A stretch of DNA of 64,000 nucleotides from Parasalinivibrio latis (GCF_036825535.1 NZ_CP098812.1:3100001-3164000); one strand, 5' to 3'; shown: positions 45,192 through 54,813, numbered from the stretch's first letter. Numbers and translations: made by a program. The notes: a model not told the origin generated them from the letters alone.

Positions 45192-45510
45192 TAATGACCA
45201 CGAAATTTATTGTAATTTACACCTAAAACACCCAATCGATGGCCACAAGCGACCAAAAACACACATTAATTCACCGGAATCAGCAGATATAGCCCCAGTT
45301 AACTAAATCTAACACTTATTAACAGACAAAATATGTGAACATTTTGTCAACAGAGAAAGCAACCGATTAGCAGCGCAAGATATCTTTACATTTCACCACT
45401 CAAAGACAAATTACATAGCGTAACAGCCAAAACAACACTTAAAACCAAGCAATTCTGACGAAATATCCGCCAATCAAACCACTCGGGACAGGAGGTGATA
45501 AAATGCAGAT
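45192..45510. other. AT-rich region upstream of carA
   Basis: No gene is supported. An 8-bp dyad GACAAAAT/ATTTTGTC (45325-45332 with 45341-45348) with an 8-base spacer could be an operator or a hairpin; its owner is unknown. Confidence 0.5.
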
Positions 45511-45538
45511 AAAAAAACACCGCCCCGAGGGGCGGTGC
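45511..45538 (-). terminator. Terminator of dapB
   Basis: A 9-bp stem CACCGCCCC/GGGGCGGTG (45518-45537) is followed by seven T on the minus strand. Confidence 0.9.
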
Positions 45539-45549
45539 ATAGCTAATCA

Positions 45550-46359
45550 TTAAAAGTCATGTAACCCGAGCACATCCTGCATGGTATAGAACCCGGAATC
45601 TTTCCCTGAAAGCCACACGGCCGCCCTTACTGCACCATTGGCAAAGGTCATTCTGCTGGATGCCTTATGAGTAATCTCAACACGCTCACCAATATCAGCA
45701 AACATTGCAGTATGTTCCCCAACGATATCGCCAGCACGAATGGTAGCAAAACCGATTTCACCCTTTGTGCGCTCGCCGGTAATACCCTCACGGGCATAGA
45801 CGGCAACATCATTAAGATCTTTGCCCATTGCACCGGCAATGGCTTCGCCCATTCCTAGTGCCGTACCGGATGGCGCGTCTACTTTGTGTCTGTGGTGAGC
45901 TTCAACGACTTCAATGTCACAGTAGTCGCCCATCACCTTGGCGGCCTTTTCCAGCAACTTGAACACCAGGTTTACACCGACACTGTAGTTAGGTGCCATG
46001 ACAATTCCGATATCCTCGGCCGCTTTTGAAATCAGGTCTTTCTGCTCTTCAGTAAAACCCGTAGTACCGATGACGATCTTCTTACCGTATTGCTTACATA
46101 TTTCAATGTTCGCCAGTGTCGCTGCCGGAGCCGTAAAGTCGATGATGACATCAAAATCTTCAACCACTTTTCGGAAATCATACACTACTGCCACGCCCAG
46201 GTTACCCACACCAGCAAGTTCACCGGCGTCCGCACCAATCAGGCTGGATTCCGGGCGCTCTGTAGCTGCAGCCAGGGTTGCCCCCTCAATTTGTTGACAG
46301 GCTTGAATCAGATTCCTTCCCATGCGTCCTGCCGCGCCGGCAATCGCAATGCGCACCAT
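45550..46359 (-). CDS. dapB: 4-hydroxy-tetrahydrodipicolinate reductase
   Basis: This 269-residue NAD(P)H enzyme acts in the diaminopimelate/lysine pathway. It has the Rossmann start VRIAIAGAAGRMGRNLI, the substrate and catalytic motif EAHHRHKVDAPSGTALGMGEAI, and GEHTAMFADIGERVEITHKASSRMTFA at the C-terminus. ATG 46359 is preceded by AAAAGGGGA. It lies between ispH and carA, as in the E. coli chromosome. Confidence 0.97.
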   Translation of the reverse strand: MVRIAIAGAAGRMGRNLIQACQQIEGATLAAATERPESSLIGADAGELAGVGNLGVAVVYDFRKVVEDFDVIIDFTAPAATLANIEICKQYGKKIVIGTTGFTEEQKDLISKAAEDIGIVMAPNYSVGVNLVFKLLEKAAKVMGDYCDIEVVEAHHRHKVDAPSGTALGMGEAIAGAMGKDLNDVAVYAREGITGERTKGEIGFATIRAGDIVGEHTAMFADIGERVEITHKASSRMTFANGAVRAAVWLSGKDSGFYTMQDVLGLHDF

Positions 46360-46464
46360 GTGTGTCCCCTTTTCTCTTGTCTTCGGGTGTCTTTACCCGA
46401 TGAATATCACAAAAATAACACTCTACCCGCAATGTCAGATATAAGCAAAATCACGGGCAGATAG

Positions 46465-46493
46465 AAAAACGGAGGCTGTAAGCCCCCGTTTTT
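46465..46493 (-). terminator. Terminator of ispH
   Basis: A stem of about 13 positions with one A-C mismatch (46465-46477 with 46481-46493) is flanked by A5/T5 runs, so it works as a terminator on the minus strand. Confidence 0.8.
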
Positions 46494-46499
46494 AATAAC

Positions 46500-47444
46500 T
46501 TATTGCACTTGCCTGATTTGCAGTTCTTTCGGTACTTCGAAGAACATGTTCTCTTCCCGTCCGGACAGCTCTTCAACATCCTCGCCACCAAGGGTCTGGA
46601 TGCGTGCAATGATTTGGTTCACCAACTCTTCCGGTGCTGACGCTCCGGCAGTGATGCCCACAACATCTTTTCCTTCAAGCCAGTTCGCATCAACATCATC
46701 CGCACTGTCTGTCAGGTAAGCAGGTGTACCCAGCTTTTCCGAAAGCTCACGCAGACGGTTGGAGTTAGAACTGTTTTTCGAGCCCACAACCACGACAACA
46801 TCAGTACGGGCCGCCAGATCGCGGACCGCATCCTGACGGTTTTGTGTTGCATAGCAGATATCGTCTTTTCGCGGGCCCTGAATATCAGGGAATACGCGGC
46901 GGAGTTCATCAATAACACCAGCTGTTTCATCGACAGACAATGTGGTCTGACTGACGAAATGTAAGTTGGACGGATCTTTCACCGCCAGCTTGCAGACATC
47001 TTCCGGTGTTTCCACCAAATACATGCCCCCTTCTTCGCTGGTGTACTGCCCCATAGTACCGACGACCTCCGGGTGACCAGCATGGCCAATCAGTACGACT
47101 TCAAGGTTCTTGCGGCTTGCCCTGGCAACTTCCATATGGACCTTGGTTACCAACGGGCAGGTTGCATCAAACACCGTCAACTCACGGGATTTTGCTTCGT
47201 TGCGTACTGCCTGGGAGACGCCATGGGCAGAAAAAATAACGATGTTACCGTCAGGCACTTCATCCAGTTCTTCGACAAAAATGGCACCACGTGCCTTCAG
47301 CCCCTCAACCACAAAACGGTTGTGCACTACTTCATGGCGGACAAAGATTGGCGGCTGGTACATTTCAAGGGCACGTTCAACAATGCTGATCGCGCGGTCA
47401 ACACCGGCACAGAAGCCCCGAGGGTTTGCGAGAACGATTTTCAT
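46500..47444 (-). CDS. ispH: 4-hydroxy-3-methylbut-2-enyl diphosphate reductase
   Basis: This 314-residue 4Fe-4S enzyme catalyses the last step of the MEP isoprenoid pathway, giving IPP and DMAPP. The three cluster cysteines are visible: ANPRGFCAGVDRAI (about 12), DATCPLVTKVH (about 96) and DDICYATQNRQ (about 197). His motifs VRHEVVHN and IGHAGHPEV bind substrate. It starts 13 bases after fkpB and is probably co-transcribed with it. Confidence 0.97.
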   Translation of the reverse strand: MKIVLANPRGFCAGVDRAISIVERALEMYQPPIFVRHEVVHNRFVVEGLKARGAIFVEELDEVPDGNIVIFSAHGVSQAVRNEAKSRELTVFDATCPLVTKVHMEVARASRKNLEVVLIGHAGHPEVVGTMGQYTSEEGGMYLVETPEDVCKLAVKDPSNLHFVSQTTLSVDETAGVIDELRRVFPDIQGPRKDDICYATQNRQDAVRDLAARTDVVVVVGSKNSSNSNRLRELSEKLGTPAYLTDSADDVDANWLEGKDVVGITAGASAPEELVNQIIARIQTLGGEDVEELSGREENMFFEVPKELQIRQVQ

Positions 47445-47457
47445 GCCTTTTCCCCGC

Positions 47458-47889
47458 TTATTCGACAGACAGGATTTCTACTTCGAAGGTAACACGCTTA
47501 CCCGCCAGCGGATGGTTAAAATCTACAGTGACTGAGTCTCCGGAGATTTCAGCTATCATTCCCGGAATTTCCTTACCTTCCATATCAGTAAAGGCAACGA
47601 TTGTACCGACTTCAACCGGGATCTCAGCACCAAACTGACTCAGTTCCATGTACTGGATGTTATCTGGGTTTGACTCACCGAATGAATCCTGGGGGTCGAG
47701 GGTAAAGCTGTGAGTGTCACCAGCCTTCAAACCATAGAGGCTGCTTTCGAACTTCTGGCTCAGGCTTCCGTTACCTAAAAATACCTTCGCCGGCTGACCC
47801 ACTTCACGGGTACTGTCTGCAACTGAACCGTCTTCCAGCTTGAGGAGCATGTGCATCAGCACCTGGCTTTTTTCGTTGATAGTCGTCAT
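47458..47889 (-). CDS. fkpB: FKBP-type peptidyl-prolyl isomerase, SlpA/FkpB
   Basis: This 143-residue prolyl isomerase and chaperone has the inserted-flap arrangement of SlpA. FKBP-like strands (MLLKLEDGSVADSTREVGQPAKVFLGNG) are followed by the LSQFG flap and the VTVDFNHPLAGKRVTFEVEILSV end. No signal peptide is seen, so it is cytosolic. I chose ATG 47889 over an upstream in-frame start on family length. A promoter lies just upstream, so fkpB-ispH can be transcribed apart from lspA. Confidence 0.95.
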   Translation of the reverse strand: MTTINEKSQVLMHMLLKLEDGSVADSTREVGQPAKVFLGNGSLSQKFESSLYGLKAGDTHSFTLDPQDSFGESNPDNIQYMELSQFGAEIPVEVGTIVAFTDMEGKEIPGMIAEISGDSVTVDFNHPLAGKRVTFEVEILSVE

Positions 47890-47921
47890 GGCTTTACCGC
47901 TCAAAAAATAATTACGGGGTC

Positions 47922-47949
47922 ATTATAAAGAAAGCGCTGCCCGTATCAA
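47922..47949 (-). promoter_or_regulatory. Promoter of fkpB-ispH inside an inverted repeat
   Basis: TTGATA (47949-47944) and TATAAT (47927-47922) are separated by 16 bases on the minus strand. The spacer and -35 are part of an imperfect inverted repeat (47932-47944 with 47949-47961), which may also act as a weak terminator after lspA or as an operator. Confidence 0.6.
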
Positions 47950-47982
47950 CGGACAGCGCTTAGGGGTTCTTGTCACTGCTTA

Positions 47983-48495
47983 TCAGTTTTTGGCAGTTTT
48001 GGAATTTTTATCCTGCAGGAAACCGTCAAGAATGATCAGTGCAGCACCAATACAGATGGCAGTATCAGCCAGGTTAAATGCAGGCCAGTGCTTGTCGCCG
48101 ATATAGAAGTCGAGAAAGTCGACAACAAACCCATGCACCAGACGATCAAACAGGTTGCCCAATGCACCGCCGATAATCATGGCATAGGCTGCATTAACCC
48201 GGATTTCGGCGGCTGGTGTTTTCCGCATCCAATACGCCAAAAGACCAGAGACACCAAGGGCAATAATGCTGAAAAACCAACGCTGCCAACCACTGGCATC
48301 ACTCAGGAAACTGAATGCTGCGCCGTAATTGTGTACATACAACAGGTTAAAGAAAGGCAGGATCTCAATCCGGTTTGCCCACCCATAACCCATGGTATCC
48401 ATTACCAGCAACTTGGAGCCGATATCCGCAACGAAGACCAGAAGCGCCAGCCAAAGCCAGCGCAATCCGGACTGTTTCACCGTCAGGTCAGTCAT
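47983..48495 (-). CDS. lspA: Lipoprotein signal peptidase (SPase II)
   Basis: This 170-residue inner-membrane aspartyl protease cleaves prolipoproteins after lipidation by Lgt (also in this window). It has four membrane helices. Catalytic Asp residues lie in GNLFDRLVHGFVVDFLDF and AFNLADTAICIG. Its ATG overlaps the ileS stop, so it is translationally coupled to ileS. Confidence 0.97.
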   Translation of the reverse strand: MTDLTVKQSGLRWLWLALLVFVADIGSKLLVMDTMGYGWANRIEILPFFNLLYVHNYGAAFSFLSDASGWQRWFFSIIALGVSGLLAYWMRKTPAAEIRVNAAYAMIIGGALGNLFDRLVHGFVVDFLDFYIGDKHWPAFNLADTAICIGAALIILDGFLQDKNSKTAKN

Positions 48496-51323
48496 TAGGC
48501 AAACTTACGCTCTTCACCTTCGCCTTCAATGTTGCTCACACAGCGGCCACACACTTCTTCGTGACCGGCAATGGTGCCAACATCGGCAACGTGGTGCCAA
48601 CAACGCTCACACTTCTTGGCTTCAGAAGCTGCTACTTTCACCCACAGGCCAGCCATTTCAGTAGCACGGCTTCCTTCAGGCTGGGTTTCAGCGCTAACCA
48701 CTTCTGCTTTTGAGGTCAACAGTGCAAAACGCAGCTCATCACCCAGGATAGCCAGCTTCTCGGCCAGAGCAGGAGCAGCGTATAGCGTCACTTCAGCCTG
48801 CAGGGAACCACCGATAACCTTGTCGTTACGAGCCTGTTCCAGTTCTTTGTTCACTGCACCACGGACTTTCAACAGCTCTGCCCAGAACGCATTGTTCAGA
48901 GCTTCGCCTTCGGCCAGATCAAACAGGCCGTCATACCATACGCCAGTGAACACAAACTTATCGCGTGAGCCTGGCATCTGAGCCCAGATTTCATCAGCAG
49001 TGAACGACATGATAGGTGCCATCCAGCGAACCAGTGCTTCTACGATATGGAACAGCGCGCTCTGACAGCTGCGGTGAGCGTGAGAACCGGCTTTCGCGGT
49101 GTACTGGCGATCTTTGATGATGTCGAGGTAGAAAGAGCCCATCTCAACAGAACAGAACTGCATCAGGCGTTGGGTTACCTGGTGGAAGTTGCACTCATCA
49201 AATGCTTTGATGATCTCTTCCTGGGCAGCAAGTGCCCGGCCAACCGCCCAGCGATCAGCAACTACCATTTCTTCTGCTGGAACCATATCAGTTTCAGGGT
49301 TGAAACCGTGCAGGTTCGCCAACAGGAAGCGGGCGGTGTTTCTGATACGGCGGTATGCATCTGCGCTGCGCTTCAGGATTTCGTCAGAAACGGTCATCTC
49401 ACCGGTATAGTCGGTAGAGGCAACCCAAAGACGCAGGATGTCTGCACCCAGCTTGTTCATTACATCCTGAGGGGAAACTACGTTACCGATAGATTTGGAC
49501 ATCTTACGGCCCTGACCGTCAACGGTGAAACCGTGGGTCAGTACCTGCTTGTACGGAGCATGGTTTTTAATGGCAACAGATGTCATCAGGGAAGACTGGA
49601 ACCAGCCTCGGTGCTGGTCAGAACCTTCCAGGTACATATCTGCTTCATGGCCGTTGAATTCCGGACGCTGGTTTACGACTGCGTAGTGAGTTGCACCGGA
49701 GTCGAACCATACATCCAGAGTATCCAGCACTTTTTCGTACTGGTCTGCGTCGTCACCCAGAACTTCTGCAATATCGAGATCCCACCAAGCCTGGATACCG
49801 GCTTCTTCAACACGCAGGGCAACCTTTTCGATCAGCTCAACGGTGTTAGGATGCAGTTCAGAGGTTTCTTTGTGAACGAACAGCGCAATTGGCACACCCC
49901 AGGTACGCTGACGGGAAATACACCAGTCAGGGCGGCCTTCAACCATGGCTTCAATACGGTTCTGGCCCCACTCAGGGATCCACTGTACTTTCTTGATTTC
50001 TTCCAGTGCTTTGGCACGCAGACCCGCTTTCTCCATAGAGATAAACCACTGCGGTGTAGCACGGAAGATGATTGGAGTCTTGTGACGCCAGCAGTGCGGG
50101 TAGCTATGCTCGTAGGCGTGATGGTGCAGCAGGGCACCGCGCTCTTTAAGCACTTCCACAACACTGTCGTTTGCTTTGAACACGTGCTGGCCGGCAAACA
50201 ACTCGGTATCAGGCAGGTAAACACCGTTGCTGCCAACAGGGTTTGCTACTTCCAGACCGTACTTCTGGCCAACAGCGAAGTCTTCCTGACCATGGCCAGG
50301 TGCGGTATGAACCACACCGGTACCTGAATCAGTGGTCACGTGATCACCGAGGATTACCGGTACGTCAAAGCTGTAAAACGGGTGGTTGAAACGCAGCAGT
50401 TCCAGCGCAGTACCTTTGCAGAAGCCCAGGTTGTGGTACTTCTCAACACCGGCACGGCTCAGGGTTTCTGTTGCCAGCTCAGCAGCCAGAATCAGACGCT
50501 GAGGGGTTTCACCTTCAACCTGTACCAGAACATATTCCAGATCCGGGGACACCGCCAGACCGCGGTTGGCAGGCAGGGTCCAAGGCGTGGTTGTCCAGAT
50601 AACAATAGACAGGTCACCCTCACCAACATGGCCTTCCACCAGACTGAATTTATCCAGTACGGCAGTTTCATCTACAGCCTTGAATTTCACATCAATAGCC
50701 GGTGATTTTTTGTCGTAGTACTCCACCTCAGCTTCTGCCAGTGCAGAGCCACAGTCAGTACACCAGTGTACAGGCTTGAAACCTTTATGCAGGTGGCCGT
50801 TACCGGCAATCTTACCCAGAGCACGGATAATGTTGGCTTCAGTATCAAAGTTCATGGTCAGGTAAGGCTTGTCCCACTCACCCAGCACGCCGAGGCGGAT
50901 AAAGTCAGTCTTCTGGCCTTCAACCTGCTCAGCCGCATACTTACGGCACTCTTCACGGAACTCTGCAGCAGACACTTTCTGACCTGGCTTACCTACTTTC
51001 TGCTCTACTTTCAGTTCGATAGGCAGACCATGGCAGTCCCAACCCGGCACATACGGTGCGTCGAAGTCAGACAGGGTCTTGGATTTAACAATAATGTCTT
51101 TCAGAATTTTGTTTACAGAGTGACCAATGTGAATGCTGCCGTTCGCATACGGAGGACCGTCATGCAAAATGAAGGATTTTTTGCCTTTTTTGGCTTTGCG
51201 GATCTCGCCGTACAGATCTTCATCGTACCAGCGCTTGAGCATTTCAGGCTCACGCTTGGCGAGGTTACCTCGCATCGGAAACTCGGTTTCCGGCAGATTC
51301 AGTGTATCTTTAAAGTCACTCAT
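48495..51323 (-). CDS. ileS: Isoleucyl-tRNA synthetase
   Basis: This 942-residue class I synthetase has the HIGH motif (GSIHIGHSVNKIL, about 64), the CP1 editing domain (WTTTPWTLPANRGLAV), the KMSKS loop (GRKMSKSIGN, about 603) and a C-terminal zinc site (CERCWHH...CGRC). The length is right for gammaproteobacteria. It lies between ribF and lspA in the conserved operon. Confidence 0.98.
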   Translation of the reverse strand: MSDFKDTLNLPETEFPMRGNLAKREPEMLKRWYDEDLYGEIRKAKKGKKSFILHDGPPYANGSIHIGHSVNKILKDIIVKSKTLSDFDAPYVPGWDCHGLPIELKVEQKVGKPGQKVSAAEFREECRKYAAEQVEGQKTDFIRLGVLGEWDKPYLTMNFDTEANIIRALGKIAGNGHLHKGFKPVHWCTDCGSALAEAEVEYYDKKSPAIDVKFKAVDETAVLDKFSLVEGHVGEGDLSIVIWTTTPWTLPANRGLAVSPDLEYVLVQVEGETPQRLILAAELATETLSRAGVEKYHNLGFCKGTALELLRFNHPFYSFDVPVILGDHVTTDSGTGVVHTAPGHGQEDFAVGQKYGLEVANPVGSNGVYLPDTELFAGQHVFKANDSVVEVLKERGALLHHHAYEHSYPHCWRHKTPIIFRATPQWFISMEKAGLRAKALEEIKKVQWIPEWGQNRIEAMVEGRPDWCISRQRTWGVPIALFVHKETSELHPNTVELIEKVALRVEEAGIQAWWDLDIAEVLGDDADQYEKVLDTLDVWFDSGATHYAVVNQRPEFNGHEADMYLEGSDQHRGWFQSSLMTSVAIKNHAPYKQVLTHGFTVDGQGRKMSKSIGNVVSPQDVMNKLGADILRLWVASTDYTGEMTVSDEILKRSADAYRRIRNTARFLLANLHGFNPETDMVPAEEMVVADRWAVGRALAAQEEIIKAFDECNFHQVTQRLMQFCSVEMGSFYLDIIKDRQYTAKAGSHAHRSCQSALFHIVEALVRWMAPIMSFTADEIWAQMPGSRDKFVFTGVWYDGLFDLAEGEALNNAFWAELLKVRGAVNKELEQARNDKVIGGSLQAEVTLYAAPALAEKLAILGDELRFALLTSKAEVVSAETQPEGSRATEMAGLWVKVAASEAKKCERCWHHVADVGTIAGHEEVCGRCVSNIEGEGEERKFA

Positions 51324-51359
51324 CGATGCTTGTTCCGTATGAAGGAATTACTCTAGACA

Positions 51360-52292
51360 TTATTCATGCTCAGCCAGCCAATCTCTGGCCGCCTGAGCAT
51401 CCAATTCAATTTGCGCTTTGAGAGCGTCAAAAGATGCGAACTTCACTTCGTTTCGCAATTTGTGCAATAACTGCACTTCGATTTGTTTACCGTATAAATC
51501 GGCACTGTAATCGAACAGGTGCACTTCCAGTTGCTGGCGTACTCCATCGACAGTAGGGCGGTTCCCTACATTTGCCACCCCACCTTTGATCCCTTCCGGC
51601 AAGCCCAGAACCCTAACAGCATATACGCCGGAAACCGGCGAAACCAGACGTTTCAATTGGACATTTGCAGTTGGAAAGCCAATAGTGCGCCCCAGTTTGT
51701 TTCCGTGGGCCACACGTCCGGCAATACTGTAAGGCCGCCCCAACATTGACTCGGCTTGTCCAAGCTCATCATTTGCCAGAGCATTTCGGATAAGCGTACT
51801 GCTCACCCGCTGCGCAGAAAGACAGAATGAATGGGTACTGACCACTTCAAATCCGAGTTTCTGCCCCTGTTCCTCAAGGTAAGCAAAGTCACCGCTTCGT
51901 TTCTGGCCAAACCGGAAATCATCACCGACCACCAGAAACTTAACACCCAGCTTTTCTACCAACAAGCGTTCTACAAACGCCTGGGGAGTCATTGCTGCGA
52001 ATGCCGGGTTAAACCGGACGCAAAGCAAGCGCTCTACCCCGAGTTCAGCTAAGTGGACATACTTGTCACGAAGCCGGGTCAGGCGTGCCGGAGCGGTATC
52101 CGGGGAAAACACTTCCAGAGGTTGTGGTTCGAATGTCATCACGGTGGCGGGATAACCCAACGCCTTGGCTTTCGCAATGACCTGCTTTAACACAGCCTGG
52201 TGCCCAAGATGCACTCCATCAAAATTACCGATGGTCAGCACACATCCCTTATGCTCCTGGCGAATGTTATGAATACCCCGAATTAACTCCAT
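51360..52292 (-). CDS. ribF: Bifunctional riboflavin kinase/FAD synthetase
   Basis: This 310-residue enzyme makes FMN and FAD. The N-terminal FMN adenylyltransferase domain has GNFDGVHLGHQAVL and FVVGDDFRFGQKRSGD. The C-terminal kinase domain has GRTIGFPTANV and GVANVGNRPTV. It lies directly upstream of ileS (36-base gap) in the conserved ribF-ileS-lspA order. Confidence 0.97.
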   Translation of the reverse strand: MELIRGIHNIRQEHKGCVLTIGNFDGVHLGHQAVLKQVIAKAKALGYPATVMTFEPQPLEVFSPDTAPARLTRLRDKYVHLAELGVERLLCVRFNPAFAAMTPQAFVERLLVEKLGVKFLVVGDDFRFGQKRSGDFAYLEEQGQKLGFEVVSTHSFCLSAQRVSSTLIRNALANDELGQAESMLGRPYSIAGRVAHGNKLGRTIGFPTANVQLKRLVSPVSGVYAVRVLGLPEGIKGGVANVGNRPTVDGVRQQLEVHLFDYSADLYGKQIEVQLLHKLRNEVKFASFDALKAQIELDAQAARDWLAEHE

Positions 52293-52425
52293 AACCTCTA
52301 CTTTCTGGCCGGTGGATGGTCAAAAACCGACGAATTATATACCGAAGGGACTCCCAGTTTAAATGACCATCAAAAAACAGGATCGATTTCCCCTACAAAT
52401 AGCTCACTCATAAATCATTTTGGTA

Positions 52426-53997
52426 CTACGCGCGAACCTTGATATGGCGCGGTCGAACACCGGTTGTAACCAGCACAAACAGATAAACGACAGCCCCTGC
52501 ACCGATCAGCCCACATAACCACCATGCCCGGTGAAGTGTGCTGGTTGCGAGCCAGTTATCAAATCCTGGCATTAAACGGTCAATGGCGAACAGCATACAG
52601 GCTGTGGCCAGCAACAACTTTACAAAAAACACCACGGTTTCACGGGAAATACGGTAAACACCCTGTTTATGGAGTCCACGGTACAAAAGGCCCGCGTTTA
52701 TCAGCGCTGACAGTGATGTTGCCATCGCCAGTCCCACATAGCCGAAGAACCAAGCAAAAATCGCGTTAAACACCATGTTGGTGACCATTGCGACAATACC
52801 GAACTTAACCGGGGTTTTTGTATCCTGACGAGCAAAATAGCCCGGGGCCAGTACTTTGATCAGCATAAAGTTAAGTAGCCCGGCTCCGTAGGCCACCAGT
52901 GACAGGGACGCTGCATTCACGTCGGCGACATTAAACTCACCGCGCATAAAGAGCACCATCAGCATGGGCTTGGCCAGAAACATTAAACCAGCCATCGCAG
53001 GGATGCCCAACAGGAGCACCATGCGGACCCCCCAATCCATGGTTGCAGCAAACTGCTCAGGGGATTTGTCGACATGTTTACGAGAAAGAGCGGGCAAAAT
53101 AACTGTCGCGATAGCGATACCAAACAGTCCCAGAGGGAATTCCAGCAAACGATCAGAATAATAAAGCCAACTGATAGAGCCGGTTGCCAGGAAACTGGCA
53201 ATGAAGGTATCAAACAGAAGGTTAATCTGGCTGACTGATACCCCAAACATTGCAGGAAGCATCAGGGTACGGATTTTCTTAACCCCTGGATCATTCCATC
53301 CCCACTGAGGGCGAACCAGCATTTTTTCCCGCATCAGGAATGGAATCTGGAAAGCGAACTGCACCAGACCACCGATGAAAACCCCCAGAGCCAGGCCAAT
53401 CTCGGGCTGCTCCAGACGAGGCGACACGTAAATTGCACACGCAATAATGGCAACATTGAGAAAAGCCGGGGTAAATGAAGATACCGCAAACTTGCCAATG
53501 GTGTTAAGTATCGCCCCAGAGAGCGCAACAAAGGTAATAAACCAAAGGTAAGGGAAGGTGATTTTCAGCAGCAAAGAGGCCAGTTCAAACTTTTCTGCTG
53601 ACGGACCACCATGAACCCAGTCAAGAAACCAGCCTGTACCGAACAGCGCAGCTACCAGCGGCGAACCTATCACACCAACCAGTGTGACGACAGAAACCAG
53701 AACACCTAAGGTACCGGATGCCTTTGCAATTAACTGGCGGGTTTTATCCATATCGCCTGTCGCATGGTACTCTGTCAGAACCGGTACGAAAGCCTGTGAG
53801 AAAGCACCTTCGGCAAACAAGCGCCGCAGGAAATTAGGAATCTTATTGGCAAAAAAGAATACGTCCGCAGCAGCACCCGCCCCCATCAGGTTGGCCACCA
53901 CCACATCGCGGACCAGTCCCAGCACACGGGAGACCAGTGTCATAGCACTGACCACCAGGCCAGAACGCAGGAGTCGCTTACTCACAGAAAACCTCAT
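52426..53997 (-). CDS. murJ: Lipid II flippase MurJ (MviN)
   Basis: This protein of about 523 residues is a MOP-superfamily transporter with about 14 membrane helices that moves lipid II across the inner membrane. Family motifs include SRVLGLVRDVVVANLMGAG, FVPVLTEY, ASFLATGSISWLYYSDRLLEFPLG and APGYFARQDTKTPVKFG. The start is uncertain. ATG 53997 gives MRFSVSKRLLRSG but is far from the AGGAGG at about 54020; an in-frame GTG 54030 and a CTG between them are alternatives. It is divergent from rpsT and upstream of ribF. Confidence 0.95.
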   Translation of the reverse strand: MRFSVSKRLLRSGLVVSAMTLVSRVLGLVRDVVVANLMGAGAAADVFFFANKIPNFLRRLFAEGAFSQAFVPVLTEYHATGDMDKTRQLIAKASGTLGVLVSVVTLVGVIGSPLVAALFGTGWFLDWVHGGPSAEKFELASLLLKITFPYLWFITFVALSGAILNTIGKFAVSSFTPAFLNVAIIACAIYVSPRLEQPEIGLALGVFIGGLVQFAFQIPFLMREKMLVRPQWGWNDPGVKKIRTLMLPAMFGVSVSQINLLFDTFIASFLATGSISWLYYSDRLLEFPLGLFGIAIATVILPALSRKHVDKSPEQFAATMDWGVRMVLLLGIPAMAGLMFLAKPMLMVLFMRGEFNVADVNAASLSLVAYGAGLLNFMLIKVLAPGYFARQDTKTPVKFGIVAMVTNMVFNAIFAWFFGYVGLAMATSLSALINAGLLYRGLHKQGVYRISRETVVFFVKLLLATACMLFAIDRLMPGFDNWLATSTLHRAWWLCGLIGAGAVVYLFVLVTTGVRPRHIKVRA

Positions 53998-54196
53998 TGT
54001 TACGGCCAGAAAAGGGTTACCTCCTGGCACAAATACTGGTAGAATTCGCTGCCATATTATCCGTGATATTCAGTCGCTGCCAAGGCTATTGCCTGTGCGG
54101 CTGATATTTGCACAAATGAATTGACAATGCGGGTGAAAAGAGGCATAGTCCTCGGCCTTAAATTGTCACCGATACGAAGATTTGGGAGTTAGACCC

Positions 54197-54457
54197 TTGG
54201 CAAATATCAAATCTGCTAAGAAGCGCGCCATCCAATCTGAAAAGCGCCGCCAGCACAACGCTAGCCGCCGCTCAATGATGCGCACTTACATCAAGAAAAC
54301 CATCGCTGCTATCTCTGCTGGCGATAAAGAAGCTGCGCAGAAAGCATTCGCTGACATGCAGCCTATTCTGGATCGCCAGGCTACTAAAGGCCTGATCCAC
54401 AAGAACAAAGCCGCTCGCCACAAGGCTAGCCTGGCTGCTCAAATCAAAGCAATGTAA
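54197..54457 (+). CDS. rpsT: 30S ribosomal protein S20
   Basis: This 86-residue, Lys/Arg-rich helical protein binds 16S rRNA. I chose TTG 54197 because the family starts with ANIKSAKKRAIQ right after it and GGGAG lies eight bases upstream. E. coli rpsT also uses TTG, which limits translation and takes part in autoregulation. It is single-gene, divergent from murJ, with its own terminator. Confidence 0.97.
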   Translation: MANIKSAKKRAIQSEKRRQHNASRRSMMRTYIKKTIAAISAGDKEAAQKAFADMQPILDRQATKGLIHKNKAARHKASLAAQIKAM

Positions 54458-54479
54458 TTTGCTGCGATTGAAGCTAAAA

Positions 54480-54505
54480 AAACCGGCTATTTGCCGGTTT
54501 TTTTA
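54480..54505 (+). terminator. Terminator of rpsT
   Basis: A 7-bp stem AACCGGC/GCCGGTT (54481-54487 with 54493-54499) extended by A-T pairs has T7 after it. It also faces the convergent regulator gene. Confidence 0.88.
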
Positions 54506-54519
54506 TATCTATAATTGCT

Positions 54520-54813
54520 TCATGCGCAATATAAACTGTGAAGCGTTTCCATAACTTTTCGCGCTTCGTCACTTTTTAGTGAGTAATAGACAGTTTGTGC
54601 TTCTTTTCTTGTTTTAACCAGGCCATCACGCCTGAGCCAAGCAAGGTGTTGTGATAGAGCGGATTGACTCAACCCCACTTTCTCACTCATTACCCCAACG
54701 GACAATTCCCCTTCCAACAAGTAACACAATATAAACAACCGTCTCTCATTAGCCATCGCTTTAAGCAGCGTCACTGCTTGAGGAGCATTTTGCTCCATCA
54801 GTTCTTGATCCAT
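54520..54813 (-). CDS. ArsR/SmtB-type winged-helix regulator, HlyU-like
   Basis: This 97-residue protein has a helix-turn-helix in GLSQSALSQHLAWLRRDGLVKTRKEAQTV that is almost identical in pattern to HlyU of Vibrio. Two Cys residues (FILCYL near 29 and LYCA at the end) correspond to those of HlyU, which responds to redox state or reactive sulfur rather than metals; no ArsR metal motif ELCVCDL is present. HlyU displaces H-NS at virulence and toxin promoters in vibrios. Its position beside rpsT is as in Vibrio. ATG 54813 has GGTGAAG upstream; a TTG six codons earlier is the alternative. Confidence 0.88.
   Translation of the reverse strand: MDQELMEQNAPQAVTLLKAMANERRLFILCYLLEGELSVGVMSEKVGLSQSALSQHLAWLRRDGLVKTRKEAQTVYYSLKSDEARKVMETLHSLYCA

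Noticed and set aside
49047..50327. 426-codon plus-strand open frame antisense to ileS
   Set aside because: The ileS reading frame with all synthetase motifs covers it; the antisense frame is composition-driven.
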